From contig NZ_FQZN01000029.1 of assembly GCF_900142015.1 (NCBI RefSeq), forward strand, positions 1 through 64,000: a stretch of 64,000 nt of DNA. Direction: 5' to 3'. The translations under genes were made by a program, and so were the position numbers. Positions 25,752 through 35,162 of this stretch are shown here, piece by piece. Below the pieces are notes generated by a model, which worked only from the letters and a program-made list of their open reading frames with translations, made no database searches and had not been told where the DNA came from. This stretch comes from Bacteroides stercorirosoris. Lineage in GTDB: Bacteria; Bacteroidota; Bacteroidia; Bacteroidales; Bacteroidaceae. Numbering within the stretch: the stretch's first letter is position 1; the number at the start of each line of letters is the position of its first letter.

Positions 25752-28700
25752 ATGAGAATCTTACACAAAAACCTCTGCTTGTTAATGCTCCTATTAATAG
25801 GTAGTTCTCTAAGTATTTTTGCTCAGAACAAAACAATCACCGGTACGGTCCGCGATGCGATAGACGTGGTGATTGGTGCTTCTGTAACAGTGAAAGGTAA
25901 TAATTCAATCGGTACGATTACCGATATGGATGGTAACTTTAAACTTTCTGTACCGCCTTCTGCAAAGGAGTTGGTAGTTTCATTCATTGGTTATGATAAT
26001 CAAACGGTAGTAATTGGTAACAAAACTCATTTTGATGTTACATTAAAAGAGTCTTCTGTGATGTTGGAAGAAGTTGTTGCCATTGGTTATGCGAAGGTGA
26101 AACGTAAAGATTTGACGGGGGCAACTTCTTCGGTGTCAAGCAGCGATTTGGCAGCCGTTCCGGCTATGACTGCTGCACAGGCTTTGCAAGGTAAGGCTGC
26201 CGGTGTAAACATTGTTACTGCCAGTGGTGCTCCGGGTGCAGGAGCTAATATCACTATTCGCGGAGGTATGTCTATTACTCAAAGTACTGCACCACTCTAT
26301 ATTGTGGACGGATTTGAAATGAGTGATGCGCTCAGCAATATTGATGTGAATGATATAGAAAGTATTGATGTGTTGAAGGATGCTTCATCTACGGCAATTT
26401 ATGGTGCACGTGGTTCTAACGGTATCATTTTGATTACAACTAAATCGGGCAAGAAAGGTAAGACTCAAGTAAATTATAATACTTATTTTTCATTCGATGT
26501 ACTCAGTAAAAAGCTGGATATGATGTCTGATGCTGAAGAGTATGTGAAATATCAGTATGAATTTGCTAATTTACAGGGAGTGCCGGGTAACTGGAGTAGT
26601 GTTTTTGATAATAATCTAGCTACGGATGTCTCCGATTTTTATACAGGTGCTTACAGCCGCATTCATGATCGCTATGCCGGTGCTTCCACACTTGATTGGC
26701 AGGACGAAGTATTTGGAGGTTCTGCTTTAACACAAAATCATAATGTCAATGTTACTACGGGTACCGATAAGACACAAGTGATGTTGACTTACAATTATAG
26801 TGGGCAAGATGGCTTGCTGGCTAATCATAGCTCTAATAGAAGTTCATTCCGTACAAAGATCAATACCGAACTCTATAAGGGGGTTCGCTTGGATGTAAAT
26901 GCTATGTTTTCTAATAAGAAAACGATGGGTGGTGGCGCTTATTCTGGTATGAAGAACGTTTTGCTTCAGCCAATCAATGGAGGTACTATGTTTACACAAG
27001 ATGAGTTGTTGAACACTCAGACTTATCCGAATTATTCTTCTCTGAACAGTAATTATGATACGGCTAACCCATTAGTTCAGAATGAGGCTTCTACTTCTAA
27101 AAAACGTTCACGTATGTATTCGGTTAATGCCGGGATAGAATTTGACCTTTTTAAATATTTTACTTGGCGTACAGCTGGAAGTTATACATGGTCTAGTTCT
27201 AAATCAGATTCATTTGCTGACCATAATTCTACTTCTTATTTGATGGATCCGAAAAATACAGGTATTAATGGTAGTATTGGTAATGATGAGTCTTATAAAT
27301 GGCAAATCACTAATACTCTTAACTATCATCAGACTTTTGCTAAAAAACATAAATTGAATGTTTTGTTAGGGCATGAAGCTTCTTATAGCGAATCGGAAGG
27401 AAATTCAATGAAGCTTAGACAATTCCCGTATCCTAACTTCGGACTAGATAATATAGCTAATGCTACGGTTTATGAGAAGAGTGTTTCTCATAAGCATAGT
27501 GGTATTGTTTCTGCTTTTGCACGTGCTAACTATAATTTTGACGAACGATATCTGTTTACTGCTACTGTCCGTGCCGATGGCTCTTCTAAATTTGCTGACG
27601 GTAACAGATGGGGTATCTTCCCATCTGCATCAGCTGCATGGCGTGTTTCTGAAGAAAGCTTCTTTAAAGAAAGTAGTCTAATGAATTATGTTAATAGTTT
27701 GAAATTGCGTGTGGGATACGGAACGACGGGTAATTGTAATATTGGTGATTACTTATACACAACTTCAATTAAGGAGTCTGATTATCCGATGAATAATAAT
27801 ACCGGTACATTGGCTTATGTACTGAATACTACTTTAGGAAATAAGAATTTGAAATGGGAGACATTGCGTTCCACTAATGTTGGTTTGGATGTTGCTTTAT
27901 TTAATAGTCGCGTGAATCTGACAGCAGAGTGGTATAACAATGAAGTGAGTGATATGTTGATGAAATGTGTTATCCCTTCTTCAACCGGTTATACTGCACA
28001 ATATCAAAATGTGGGAAAAATGCGTAACCGTGGTTTTGAATTGACTCTCAACACGGTGAATATAAGAACTAAGGATTTTAGTTGGACTTCAGACCTGAAC
28101 TTGGCATTCAATCGCTCCAAAGTGATTTCGTTGGAAACAGGACAGAATGAAAAAACTTTTGCTGTTGGCGGTAATCGTTCCGGTACAGTAACTTATTATG
28201 CTGTAGTTGGGCAGAAGTTAGGTGATATGTATGGTTATATATATGATGGAGTTTATACTACTGATGATTTTGTGCAGGACGATAAAGGTAATTTCTCTTT
28301 GCGTGAAGGCGTTGTTGTTCCTGTAAATTCAAAGGGGGAAGCTAAACCTGTGCAACCTGGTGATATTAAATTTGCAGCAAATCAAACTGGTGAAGATGGT
28401 ACAGCACAATTCTCTGAAGCTCATAAGGTAAAGATTGGTAATGGTACTCCGGATTGTATCGGTGGTTTTAATAATACTTTTACTTTCCGTGGTTTTGATT
28501 TGAGTGTATTTATGAAATTTTCTATCGGAAACGATATTTATAACGCAACTAAGCATAGTATGAGTCCTTATGGACAATTCCAAAATGTACCTGCTGAGTT
28601 TGGAAGTAACTACTACCGTTTAATAGACCCTGCAACGGGACAGAAAGCTACAACATTAGCACGCATCAAAGAATTGAACCCCGATGAATCTTCTCGTTTG

Positions 28701-29015
28701 TGGAATTTGGGAAGTACGAATTCAAGTTATATCACTTATCCTTCTTCTTATTATGTAGAGGATGGCTCCTACTTGCGTATTGCACAGGTAACAGTTGGTT
28801 ACACATTCCCCAAGAGATGGTTACAGAAAGCTATGATTTCTAATGCGCGTATTTACTTCACGGCTAATAATCTGGCTACGATTACCGGCTATTCTGGTTA
28901 TGATCCTGAAGTTTCTGCTGGTAGTAGTGATTATGTGGCTTGTACGCCTGGATATGACAGTTCTATGTATCCTCGTTCCAGAAGTTATGTAATCGGTCTT
29001 AACTTAACATTCTAA
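25752..29015 (+). CDS. SusC-like TonB-dependent outer-membrane glycan importer (system 1)
   Basis: A 1087-residue protein with a signal peptide (residues 1-24). The carboxypeptidase-regulatory-like domain (ITGTVRDAIDVVIGASVTVKG, about 28-110) is followed by the TonB box region EEVVAIGYAKVKRKDLTG, the plug domain (AAQALQGKAAGVNI, IRGGMSITQSTAPLYIVDG, LKDASSTAIYGARGSNGIILITTKSGKKGKT in parts), and a 22-strand barrel ending in SYVIGLNLTF. It pairs with the SusD at 29035 for oligosaccharide import. Very similar in plan and sequence to the SusC at 35163. A pectic substrate is inferred from the PL1 partner and rhamnose-type promoter. Confidence 0.95.
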   Translation: MRILHKNLCLLMLLLIGSSLSIFAQNKTITGTVRDAIDVVIGASVTVKGNNSIGTITDMDGNFKLSVPPSAKELVVSFIGYDNQTVVIGNKTHFDVTLKESSVMLEEVVAIGYAKVKRKDLTGATSSVSSSDLAAVPAMTAAQALQGKAAGVNIVTASGAPGAGANITIRGGMSITQSTAPLYIVDGFEMSDALSNIDVNDIESIDVLKDASSTAIYGARGSNGIILITTKSGKKGKTQVNYNTYFSFDVLSKKLDMMSDAEEYVKYQYEFANLQGVPGNWSSVFDNNLATDVSDFYTGAYSRIHDRYAGASTLDWQDEVFGGSALTQNHNVNVTTGTDKTQVMLTYNYSGQDGLLANHSSNRSSFRTKINTELYKGVRLDVNAMFSNKKTMGGGAYSGMKNVLLQPINGGTMFTQDELLNTQTYPNYSSLNSNYDTANPLVQNEASTSKKRSRMYSVNAGIEFDLFKYFTWRTAGSYTWSSSKSDSFADHNSTSYLMDPKNTGINGSIGNDESYKWQITNTLNYHQTFAKKHKLNVLLGHEASYSESEGNSMKLRQFPYPNFGLDNIANATVYEKSVSHKHSGIVSAFARANYNFDERYLFTATVRADGSSKFADGNRWGIFPSASAAWRVSEESFFKESSLMNYVNSLKLRVGYGTTGNCNIGDYLYTTSIKESDYPMNNNTGTLAYVLNTTLGNKNLKWETLRSTNVGLDVALFNSRVNLTAEWYNNEVSDMLMKCVIPSSTGYTAQYQNVGKMRNRGFELTLNTVNIRTKDFSWTSDLNLAFNRSKVISLETGQNEKTFAVGGNRSGTVTYYAVVGQKLGDMYGYIYDGVYTTDDFVQDDKGNFSLREGVVVPVNSKGEAKPVQPGDIKFAANQTGEDGTAQFSEAHKVKIGNGTPDCIGGFNNTFTFRGFDLSVFMKFSIGNDIYNATKHSMSPYGQFQNVPAEFGSNYYRLIDPATGQKATTLARIKELNPDESSRLWNLGSTNSSYITYPSSYYVEDGSYLRIAQVTVGYTFPKRWLQKAMISNARIYFTANNLATITGYSGYDPEVSAGSSDYVACTPGYDSSMYPRSRSYVIGLNLTF

Positions 29016-29034
29016 TCTAAAACGTTTATTAATC

Positions 29035-31125
29035 ATGAAAAAAGTATCAATTATATTGTCTGGGTTGAAGAAGACGTTGTTCGCAACAGCTGTCTCTTGC
29101 TTTCTTTTGAGTGTGACTTCGTGTCAGGATTGGCTTGATATGCCCTCTTACACAGACCCTGACTCCGAAACGGTGTTTCAAGATGAGGATATGGCGGAAT
29201 TATTTATTCTGGGTTGTTATCGTGGTTTGATTCATCAGGAAATGTATTACCATTTAGGTATGGGTGAGACGGTGATGCATTCCAGTGAAGACGGTTCTAC
29301 TAATAATTCAAAATATAGAATTTGTAATTATAGTTATGATCCAATGGTACCTGCTACAGTGACTACAATCTTCAAAGAGGGATATCGTATCATTGAGTCT
29401 ACTAACCTTGCCATTTCTAAGTTGAAGAAGATGAGTGAAACCACTAAACGTAATGCTCTATTGGGTGAAGCTCTTTCTATTCGTGCTTTTTGTTATTTGA
29501 ACTTAATACGTATTTATGGTGATGTTCCGGCAGTATGGACTCCGATGGAAGAACTGGACCCGAATGATGAAAATACATTTTATCCTAAGCGTTCATCCCG
29601 TGATGAAATATATGATCAGATAATTGCAGATTTGCAGCAAGCTAAAGATTGGGTACCTTGGTTCAAGGAAAGTGGATATGCTACGGCAGAACGTTTGTCT
29701 AAGCAAGGTGTTTATGCTCTGCTGGCTCGTACAGCTCTTTATGCAGGTGGCTACTCATTACGTTGGAATCTGCAGACGAATGACCCTGCCAGTTTGAAAT
29801 TGGCACGCCGTGATGATGAAGCACGCGTTCGTGAACTTTATCAGATTGCTAACGATGCTTGTAAAGCTATTATCGATAAGAATGAAAATTCTTTAATTCA
29901 AGCTCAAAGTGGTATGAGTGGATTCCAATATCTATGGTATAACTTCTGTCAGCGTAATTTCACTGCCACAGATGCTGAAATGATTTGGGATTTGGCACAA
30001 TATGGTCCGAATACAAACTCTAATTTTGGGGTTTTAGCACAACCTGGATCTCGTGGTGGTACTTATGGTTCACGTAAAGCTATGCAGTTTATGTTGCCAA
30101 CGTATTATTTGTCGTTTGATGAAAATGATACGCGTCGTGACGTTACTTGTACATCTTATAGTATCTATTTCTTGAATAAAGGTGCAGCAGGTGATACATT
30201 TGTTGATGTAGGTACTACTTACTCCTGCATTATGCACGGAAAATTCCGTATTCCCTGGTGTGTGGAGCCACAAGAGGCTGCAAAGCGTAATTTGAACATT
30301 CCTGTAATGCGTTATGCTGATGTGTTATTGATGTATGCTGAAACTCAAAACTATCTGAATAACGGTCCTACACAGGCTGCTAAAGATGCTTTGAAGCAAG
30401 TGCGTGACCGTGCCGGGGTAGGTGAGCTTTCCATGCCATCTGATCAACAAGCTTTTGAAGATGCTTTACTCCAAGAACGTAAATGGGAGTTTGCTGGCGA
30501 ATTTATGCTTCGTACGGATATGATTCGTATGAATCGCTTGTCCGAACAACTGGAAGAAGCTAAGAAGGATATGAAAGAACTTTCTAAGCGCGAAGGCAAG
30601 TATGCCAATATGCCGGTTTACCGTTTGTATAAGTTCCAGGTAGATGGACAGCAGTATGGTGATAAATTCCTTGCTTTGGATTATATTGACTTGACAGATG
30701 AGGCTGAAATTGCAGTTATAAAAGAGATTCCGACAGAACAAGGAAAATATAGTGAATATCAAGCGAAATTAGCCGAAATAGTGAGGGCTCATGGAATTGT
30801 AGTAGAGGATGGTGACAAATGGTATCCGACTAATATGTTTGAAGCTTATACAAGTACATTCAATGGCAATGCACGTAAAGCTGTCGGTTTTACCGGTGGA
30901 TTTAATGCTTTGCAAATTGGTGCCATCATTTACAAGAATCCTACAGGTTATGCCGAAAACGGTGGTAAATTCCCTAACTGGATTGAAGCTTCTGATGGAA
31001 GTGATGGCTTGTACTATGGTTTCCAAAAGAACTGTTGCGAGTTGTTGCCTTTTGCAGCAAAGGATCCCGGACATCCGATGGTAGATAACCCGAATTTGAC
31101 TCAGCATCCGGCTTACGCCAAATAA
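29035..31125 (+). CDS. SusD/RagB-like surface glycan-binding lipoprotein (system 1)
   Basis: A 696-residue lipoprotein (lipobox SVTSC, Cys near 30; CQDWLDMPSYTDPDSETVFQ follows). The TPR-rich SusD fold is indicated by LLGEALSIRAFCYLNLIRIYGDVP (in parts) and the C-terminal RYADVLLMYAETQNYLN and QERKWEFAGEFMLRTDMIRM segments. It lies 19 nt after susC1 and would form the lid of that transporter. Longer than a typical SusD of about 550 residues, in line with the similarly long SusD of system 2. Confidence 0.94.
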   Translation: MKKVSIILSGLKKTLFATAVSCFLLSVTSCQDWLDMPSYTDPDSETVFQDEDMAELFILGCYRGLIHQEMYYHLGMGETVMHSSEDGSTNNSKYRICNYSYDPMVPATVTTIFKEGYRIIESTNLAISKLKKMSETTKRNALLGEALSIRAFCYLNLIRIYGDVPAVWTPMEELDPNDENTFYPKRSSRDEIYDQIIADLQQAKDWVPWFKESGYATAERLSKQGVYALLARTALYAGGYSLRWNLQTNDPASLKLARRDDEARVRELYQIANDACKAIIDKNENSLIQAQSGMSGFQYLWYNFCQRNFTATDAEMIWDLAQYGPNTNSNFGVLAQPGSRGGTYGSRKAMQFMLPTYYLSFDENDTRRDVTCTSYSIYFLNKGAAGDTFVDVGTTYSCIMHGKFRIPWCVEPQEAAKRNLNIPVMRYADVLLMYAETQNYLNNGPTQAAKDALKQVRDRAGVGELSMPSDQQAFEDALLQERKWEFAGEFMLRTDMIRMNRLSEQLEEAKKDMKELSKREGKYANMPVYRLYKFQVDGQQYGDKFLALDYIDLTDEAEIAVIKEIPTEQGKYSEYQAKLAEIVRAHGIVVEDGDKWYPTNMFEAYTSTFNGNARKAVGFTGGFNALQIGAIIYKNPTGYAENGGKFPNWIEASDGSDGLYYGFQKNCCELLPFAAKDPGHPMVDNPNLTQHPAYAK

Positions 31126-31154
31126 TCTTGCTTTATTCTGAAAGCAGATAATAC

Positions 31155-31219
31155 ATAGCCTTAAATTTGCATAAAACAAATATTTATAGATTTTTTATGT
31201 GGGTTTAAGGCTATCTTTT
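31155..31219 (+). terminator. Possible terminator after susD1
   Basis: ATAGCCTTAAA (31155-31165) and TTTAAGGCTAT (31204-31214) form a perfect 11-bp stem with a 38-nt AT-rich loop, followed by CTTTT. The long loop makes partial rather than full termination likely. Confidence 0.5.
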
Positions 31220-31345
31220 CAATTCAATTATTTATTCCTAACATGTCTATTATTAAAAGATAGGCTTTTGTCCGTCCGGACAGAGGCATAGATTCTTATT
31301 GCTTTTAGCGAACAACAAATGTTTACCTGTATAAATCAACCTAAA

Positions 31346-32809
31346 ATGAAAACTACTCTATTAAACTTCTTTAAGAATGCCGGAGTTCTACTCTTTATTG
31401 CAACGTTTGGAATGAGTTGCAGCGATAATGATATTGAGATTGTTTTGAAGAAAGGTACCGACGGCCCTTTTCCTGACTATGGTAAAGTTCTGGCTTTTCC
31501 CGGTGCGGAAGGTTATGGGGCTAATGCTACTGGTGGTCGTGGCGGAGAAATATATCATGTGACGACTTTGGAAGATAATGATGAAGAAGGCTCATTACGT
31601 TCTGCCGTGAGTAAGCCCGACCGTATTATCGTGTTTGATGTAGCGGGCGTAATCCATCTGAAAGAGGCGCTTGTATTCTCTAAAAATCTGACTGTTGCAG
31701 CTCAGACTGCTCCCGGAGATGGTATTGTGCTTTATGGCAATCGTGTATCGTTTACCGGGGCTAGCAATCTTATTTGTCGTCATTTGCGCATCCGTATGGG
31801 AATAGAAGGTCCTGATGGAAAAGATGCTGCCGGAATAGCAAATGGTGAGAATATGATTTTTGACCATCTATCTGTTACCTGGGGGCGTGACGAAAACTTC
31901 TCTATCAATTGGGATAGTAAAGGGACACTTCCACGCAATATCACTATTCAGAATTCAATTCTCGGCCAGGGACTGCAAAATCATTCCTGTGGAGGGCTGA
32001 TTCAGACTGATACCGAATCAGGTATCACCCTTTTCCGCAATCTTTATACTGATAATAAAACACGTAATCCGAAAGTGAAAGGTTTGAATCAGTTTGTGAA
32101 CAATGTGGTTTATAACTGGGGAAGTGGTGCCGCTTATAATATGGGTGGTGATTCGTCCGGTCAGTCGGAAACAACTATTGAGGATAACTACTTTATTGTA
32201 GGTCCTGTAGCCAACTGGCAGAATGTAAGACAAGAAGATAACTCTATTAAGGTGGAAAAAGTTCCGATGACTCCTACTCCGCCGTTTCTGGGAGGCAATG
32301 CCGACTTTAGAACTTATTATAAAGGAAATTATTATGATAATGATAAAGATGGTTCGCTCAATGGCTTTGAATTGACACAAAACAACTGGACTGAGTATTG
32401 TAAAGGAGAACCGACCTTCCTGAGTGCACCTTCTGACAAACATCCTGTTATCAGCCAGCAAACGTCTGCAACGGAGGCCTATCATTGGATTGTGAAACAT
32501 GTAGGTGCCAGCCTTCCGGTTCGTGACGAAGTAGACCAATATCTGATTGATGAGTTGACTTCACTGGGTAAAAAGGGAACGATTATTCAGAATGAACAAG
32601 ATGTACAGCAGTTTTCATTGGGAGGTGTAGGCACTATTCAAAACGGAGAGAAACCTTTGGATAGCGACAATGACGGCATACCCGATGAATTTGAAGACAA
32701 ATATGGTTTGGATAAGAATGATCCCTCTGATGCTGCAAAGATAGCAAACAACGGTTACACTAATATCGAAAACTATATCTTTACACTTGATGCTAAACTT
32801 AATAATTAA
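31346..32809 (+). CDS. PL1 pectate lyase lipoprotein
   Basis: A 487-residue right-handed beta-helix lyase acting on homogalacturonan. The frame opens at 31319, but the ATG at 31346 gives a compact lipoprotein signal (MKTTLLNFFKNAGVLLFIA, lipobox GMSC) and is preferred. PL1 motifs are FPGAEGYGANATGGRGGEIY, MIFDHLSVTWG, NHSCGGLIQTD and TRNPKVKG. The C-terminus has a DSDNDGIPDEFEDKYGLDKN calcium-binding thrombospondin-type-3-like repeat. The lipid anchor suggests surface or periplasmic attachment, fitting a role in making oligosaccharides for susCD system 1. Confidence 0.92.
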   Translation: MKTTLLNFFKNAGVLLFIATFGMSCSDNDIEIVLKKGTDGPFPDYGKVLAFPGAEGYGANATGGRGGEIYHVTTLEDNDEEGSLRSAVSKPDRIIVFDVAGVIHLKEALVFSKNLTVAAQTAPGDGIVLYGNRVSFTGASNLICRHLRIRMGIEGPDGKDAAGIANGENMIFDHLSVTWGRDENFSINWDSKGTLPRNITIQNSILGQGLQNHSCGGLIQTDTESGITLFRNLYTDNKTRNPKVKGLNQFVNNVVYNWGSGAAYNMGGDSSGQSETTIEDNYFIVGPVANWQNVRQEDNSIKVEKVPMTPTPPFLGGNADFRTYYKGNYYDNDKDGSLNGFELTQNNWTEYCKGEPTFLSAPSDKHPVISQQTSATEAYHWIVKHVGASLPVRDEVDQYLIDELTSLGKKGTIIQNEQDVQQFSLGGVGTIQNGEKPLDSDNDGIPDEFEDKYGLDKNDPSDAAKIANNGYTNIENYIFTLDAKLNN

Positions 32810-32836
32810 CTCTTAAACATAAGGAGAAGAAACAGT

Positions 32837-34708
32837 ATGAAAACACTGATAAAATATCTCGTTGCTGCATTAGTGGTAATTATGGTTAGTTGTGACGATA
32901 CCGAACAATTAATTTATGAACAACCTAATTCGTTTACTTTGGCTTTCAATACGGATGATGAATTGAATGTGGAGATCCAAACCGGAGCAAAGATAGGAAT
33001 TAATGGAGAGGAATATCCTGTATTGTCGAATGCATGCATTAGTATGTACGATGTTCCTGTTGCCAATCAATATTTGATTTATTATCCTGCTAATGCCCAA
33101 CTTTCGGATAATAATCTGGATTATTCTTTACCGACAGTTCAAACTTATACGCAAGGGGTGGTTGACCAGTCTGCCTGTCCGCTCTATTGTCTGACGGATA
33201 ATGACGGTCTGAATAATATGCAAATGAATGTAGCCTGTGGCGGGTTGAAATTGTTTGTTCCGGCTAATGAAGATTTTGCTTCTCTTACCTCTGTCACTTT
33301 TGAGTCTGAGAATGATATACTCACAGGAGATATAAGTTTGGATGCGACGACGGGTCAGGTTACTTTCCGGGAGAATACTTCGAAGACACTTGTGCTGAAA
33401 GGTGATATAAACATATCCGAAGGACAGGAGTTATATCTTGCTCTTCCGCCAATGGCATTGGGTAGCGCGTTGAATATAACTTTTGTTTCTCCTAAAGGAA
33501 TTGGTACTTGTTCTGTAGATTTGAACGGGAAGAGCATTGAACGCGGTAAGATACTTTCCGTTGCTTTGGAGAACATAGAGTGGGTTTCAGTGACCAATTA
33601 TTATGGCAAGGCTAACTCCATCATTGTAGCTCCCGGTACAACTTCCGTAACAGTTGATTGCACTCCTTACTATACTACCAGCTTGAATTACACTTATGAG
33701 AATCATGCTTATGATGATAGCAGATTAGCCCGTTCTGCCAAATTACTTTGGAATGATGTTTCTACTGATTTTATAAGCAACGTATCATTATCTTCCGACC
33801 GTAAATCTTTTACCGCTACTCTGAATGGGCAACCAGGAAATGCGGTTATCGCAATTTATGATACGGAAGATCCCGACGCGGAAGATGCCGCTATTCTTTG
33901 GTCATATCATATTTGGGTAACTGATGTTACAGACCAGCCTTTCGGAATGAACAGTAAAGGTAATAATTATACGGTTATGGATCGTAATCTAGGTGCCGTT
34001 TCTGCCACTCCGGGTGATGTTGGCGCGATTGGATTACTCTATCAGTGGGGGCGTAAAGACCCGTTTGTAACAACCAATGAAGTAGGGAAGAATACTGAAG
34101 CTATAATGTATAATCAAGTCGGAACTGTCAGCCTGAAGATTGAAAGTGGTGGTGAAGAAAAGGGTACAGTGGCTTATTCAGTCAAGAATCCGGCTACGTA
34201 TATCAAATACTCACGTTCAAAGAGCAATGTTGCTACTCCGCCTTACTATTATTCTTATGACTGGCTTTATTGGGGTGATAATGCTCTTTGGGGGAATCCT
34301 GAAGGATATAATTATCCATCGGCTGCTACTATTCAAAAGTCTGTATATGATCCTTGTCCTGAAGGTTACATGGTTGCACCGCGCGATACATGGTTAAATA
34401 ACTCTTCTTCTGCGTCCGGTATTGAAGCGAGTGTTTTCCTTTCCACCTCTAATTGGGATACAGAAAAGTTAGGATACTCCTTGAATTATAATGGTCAGGG
34501 GTTGTGGTATCCGCTTGGAGGTCTGCGTAATCGTAAAACAGGAAAGCTTCAGGATGCGGAAAAGTCTGGTTATTATTGGCAAAGCACGGCTTTTGCATCC
34601 AATGGGGCGGATGCAAGCTATATGAATGTTGGTAAAGATAAAGTAGATACAGCGGGAAAGAATAGCCGTGCCAATGCTTTCTCTGTGCGTTGCGTGCGAA
34701 TCAATTAG
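32837..34708 (+). CDS. Surface lipoprotein with FISUMP-type C-terminal domain, candidate glycan-binding protein
   Basis: A 623-residue lipoprotein (lipobox VMVSC, Cys at 19). The N-terminal half is beta-rich and resembles the Bacteroides fimbrillin/adhesin class in composition (inference). The C-terminal part (about 370-622) has the Fibrobacter-succinogenes-major-paralogue pattern: YTVMDRNLGA, GLLYQWGRKDPF, DPCPEGYMVAPRDTW, LWYPLGGLRNRKTG, GYYWQST and FSVRCVRI. Such proteins at this position after susCD and a lyase are usually surface glycan-binding lipoproteins. No catalytic motif is seen. It lies 27 nt after the PL1 gene. Confidence 0.75.
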   Translation: MKTLIKYLVAALVVIMVSCDDTEQLIYEQPNSFTLAFNTDDELNVEIQTGAKIGINGEEYPVLSNACISMYDVPVANQYLIYYPANAQLSDNNLDYSLPTVQTYTQGVVDQSACPLYCLTDNDGLNNMQMNVACGGLKLFVPANEDFASLTSVTFESENDILTGDISLDATTGQVTFRENTSKTLVLKGDINISEGQELYLALPPMALGSALNITFVSPKGIGTCSVDLNGKSIERGKILSVALENIEWVSVTNYYGKANSIIVAPGTTSVTVDCTPYYTTSLNYTYENHAYDDSRLARSAKLLWNDVSTDFISNVSLSSDRKSFTATLNGQPGNAVIAIYDTEDPDAEDAAILWSYHIWVTDVTDQPFGMNSKGNNYTVMDRNLGAVSATPGDVGAIGLLYQWGRKDPFVTTNEVGKNTEAIMYNQVGTVSLKIESGGEEKGTVAYSVKNPATYIKYSRSKSNVATPPYYYSYDWLYWGDNALWGNPEGYNYPSAATIQKSVYDPCPEGYMVAPRDTWLNNSSSASGIEASVFLSTSNWDTEKLGYSLNYNGQGLWYPLGGLRNRKTGKLQDAEKSGYYWQSTAFASNGADASYMNVGKDKVDTAGKNSRANAFSVRCVRIN

Positions 34709-34743
34709 TTTTTCATAGATAAATTAATATTGAATAATTATGG

Positions 34744-34795
34744 TATCTGAGGATCAAAGAAGCATTTCTTTAAATCCTCAGATATTGGAAGAATT
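34744..34795 (+). terminator. Rho-independent terminator of PUL system 1
   Basis: Perfect 11-bp arms TATCTGAGGAT (34744-34754) and ATCCTCAGATA (34774-34784), followed within about 10 nt by a smaller AAGAATTCTT palindrome and TTTTT (34796-34801). The 454-bp gap to 35162 otherwise holds the susC2 promoter. Positions 34802-35000 show nothing recognisable. Confidence 0.7.
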
Positions 34796-35016
34796 CTTCT
34801 TTTTGTGATAAATAGTCTGTTTTCTTGTCTGACATTTATATAGGAAGAAGGTTATGTTGCACTGCCGGAACAAATAGGAAGGGAAATTGGTGATGCAGTT
34901 ATTTCGGTAGCAACAACCTGTTTCATTTTTTAGTTTCGTAATATGTATGAATCATTAAGAATACTGGTACGAACATTGTCTTTTTGTCTGAAAAATAAGT
35001 CTTTTGATTAAGAAAA

Positions 35017-35081
35017 GTCAAAAGAGGAAGTGTTTCGGTCAAAATATATATAATGTAAATTGACTACAAATTTTATATTTG
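35017..35081 (+). promoter_or_regulatory. RhaR-like activator site and -7 box for susC2
   Basis: Two perfect GTCAAAA half-sites (35017-35023 and 35038-35044) are 21 bp apart with GGAAGTGTTTCG between. TATATTTG (35074-35081) follows after 29 nt. This is the best-matching copy of the five. Confidence 0.8.
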
Positions 35082-35129
35082 CAACCGGAATAATGTGCAC
35101 GATAACGGTAACGTATTCTGTTAATCTTA

Positions 35130-35162
35130 AATTTATTTATTAATCAATTATATTAATAATCT
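35130..35162 (+). promoter_or_regulatory. Conserved 33-nt leader before susC2
   Basis: Identical over 33 nt to the leaders at 25719-25751 and 45154-45186, and directly abutting the ATG. Confidence 0.7.
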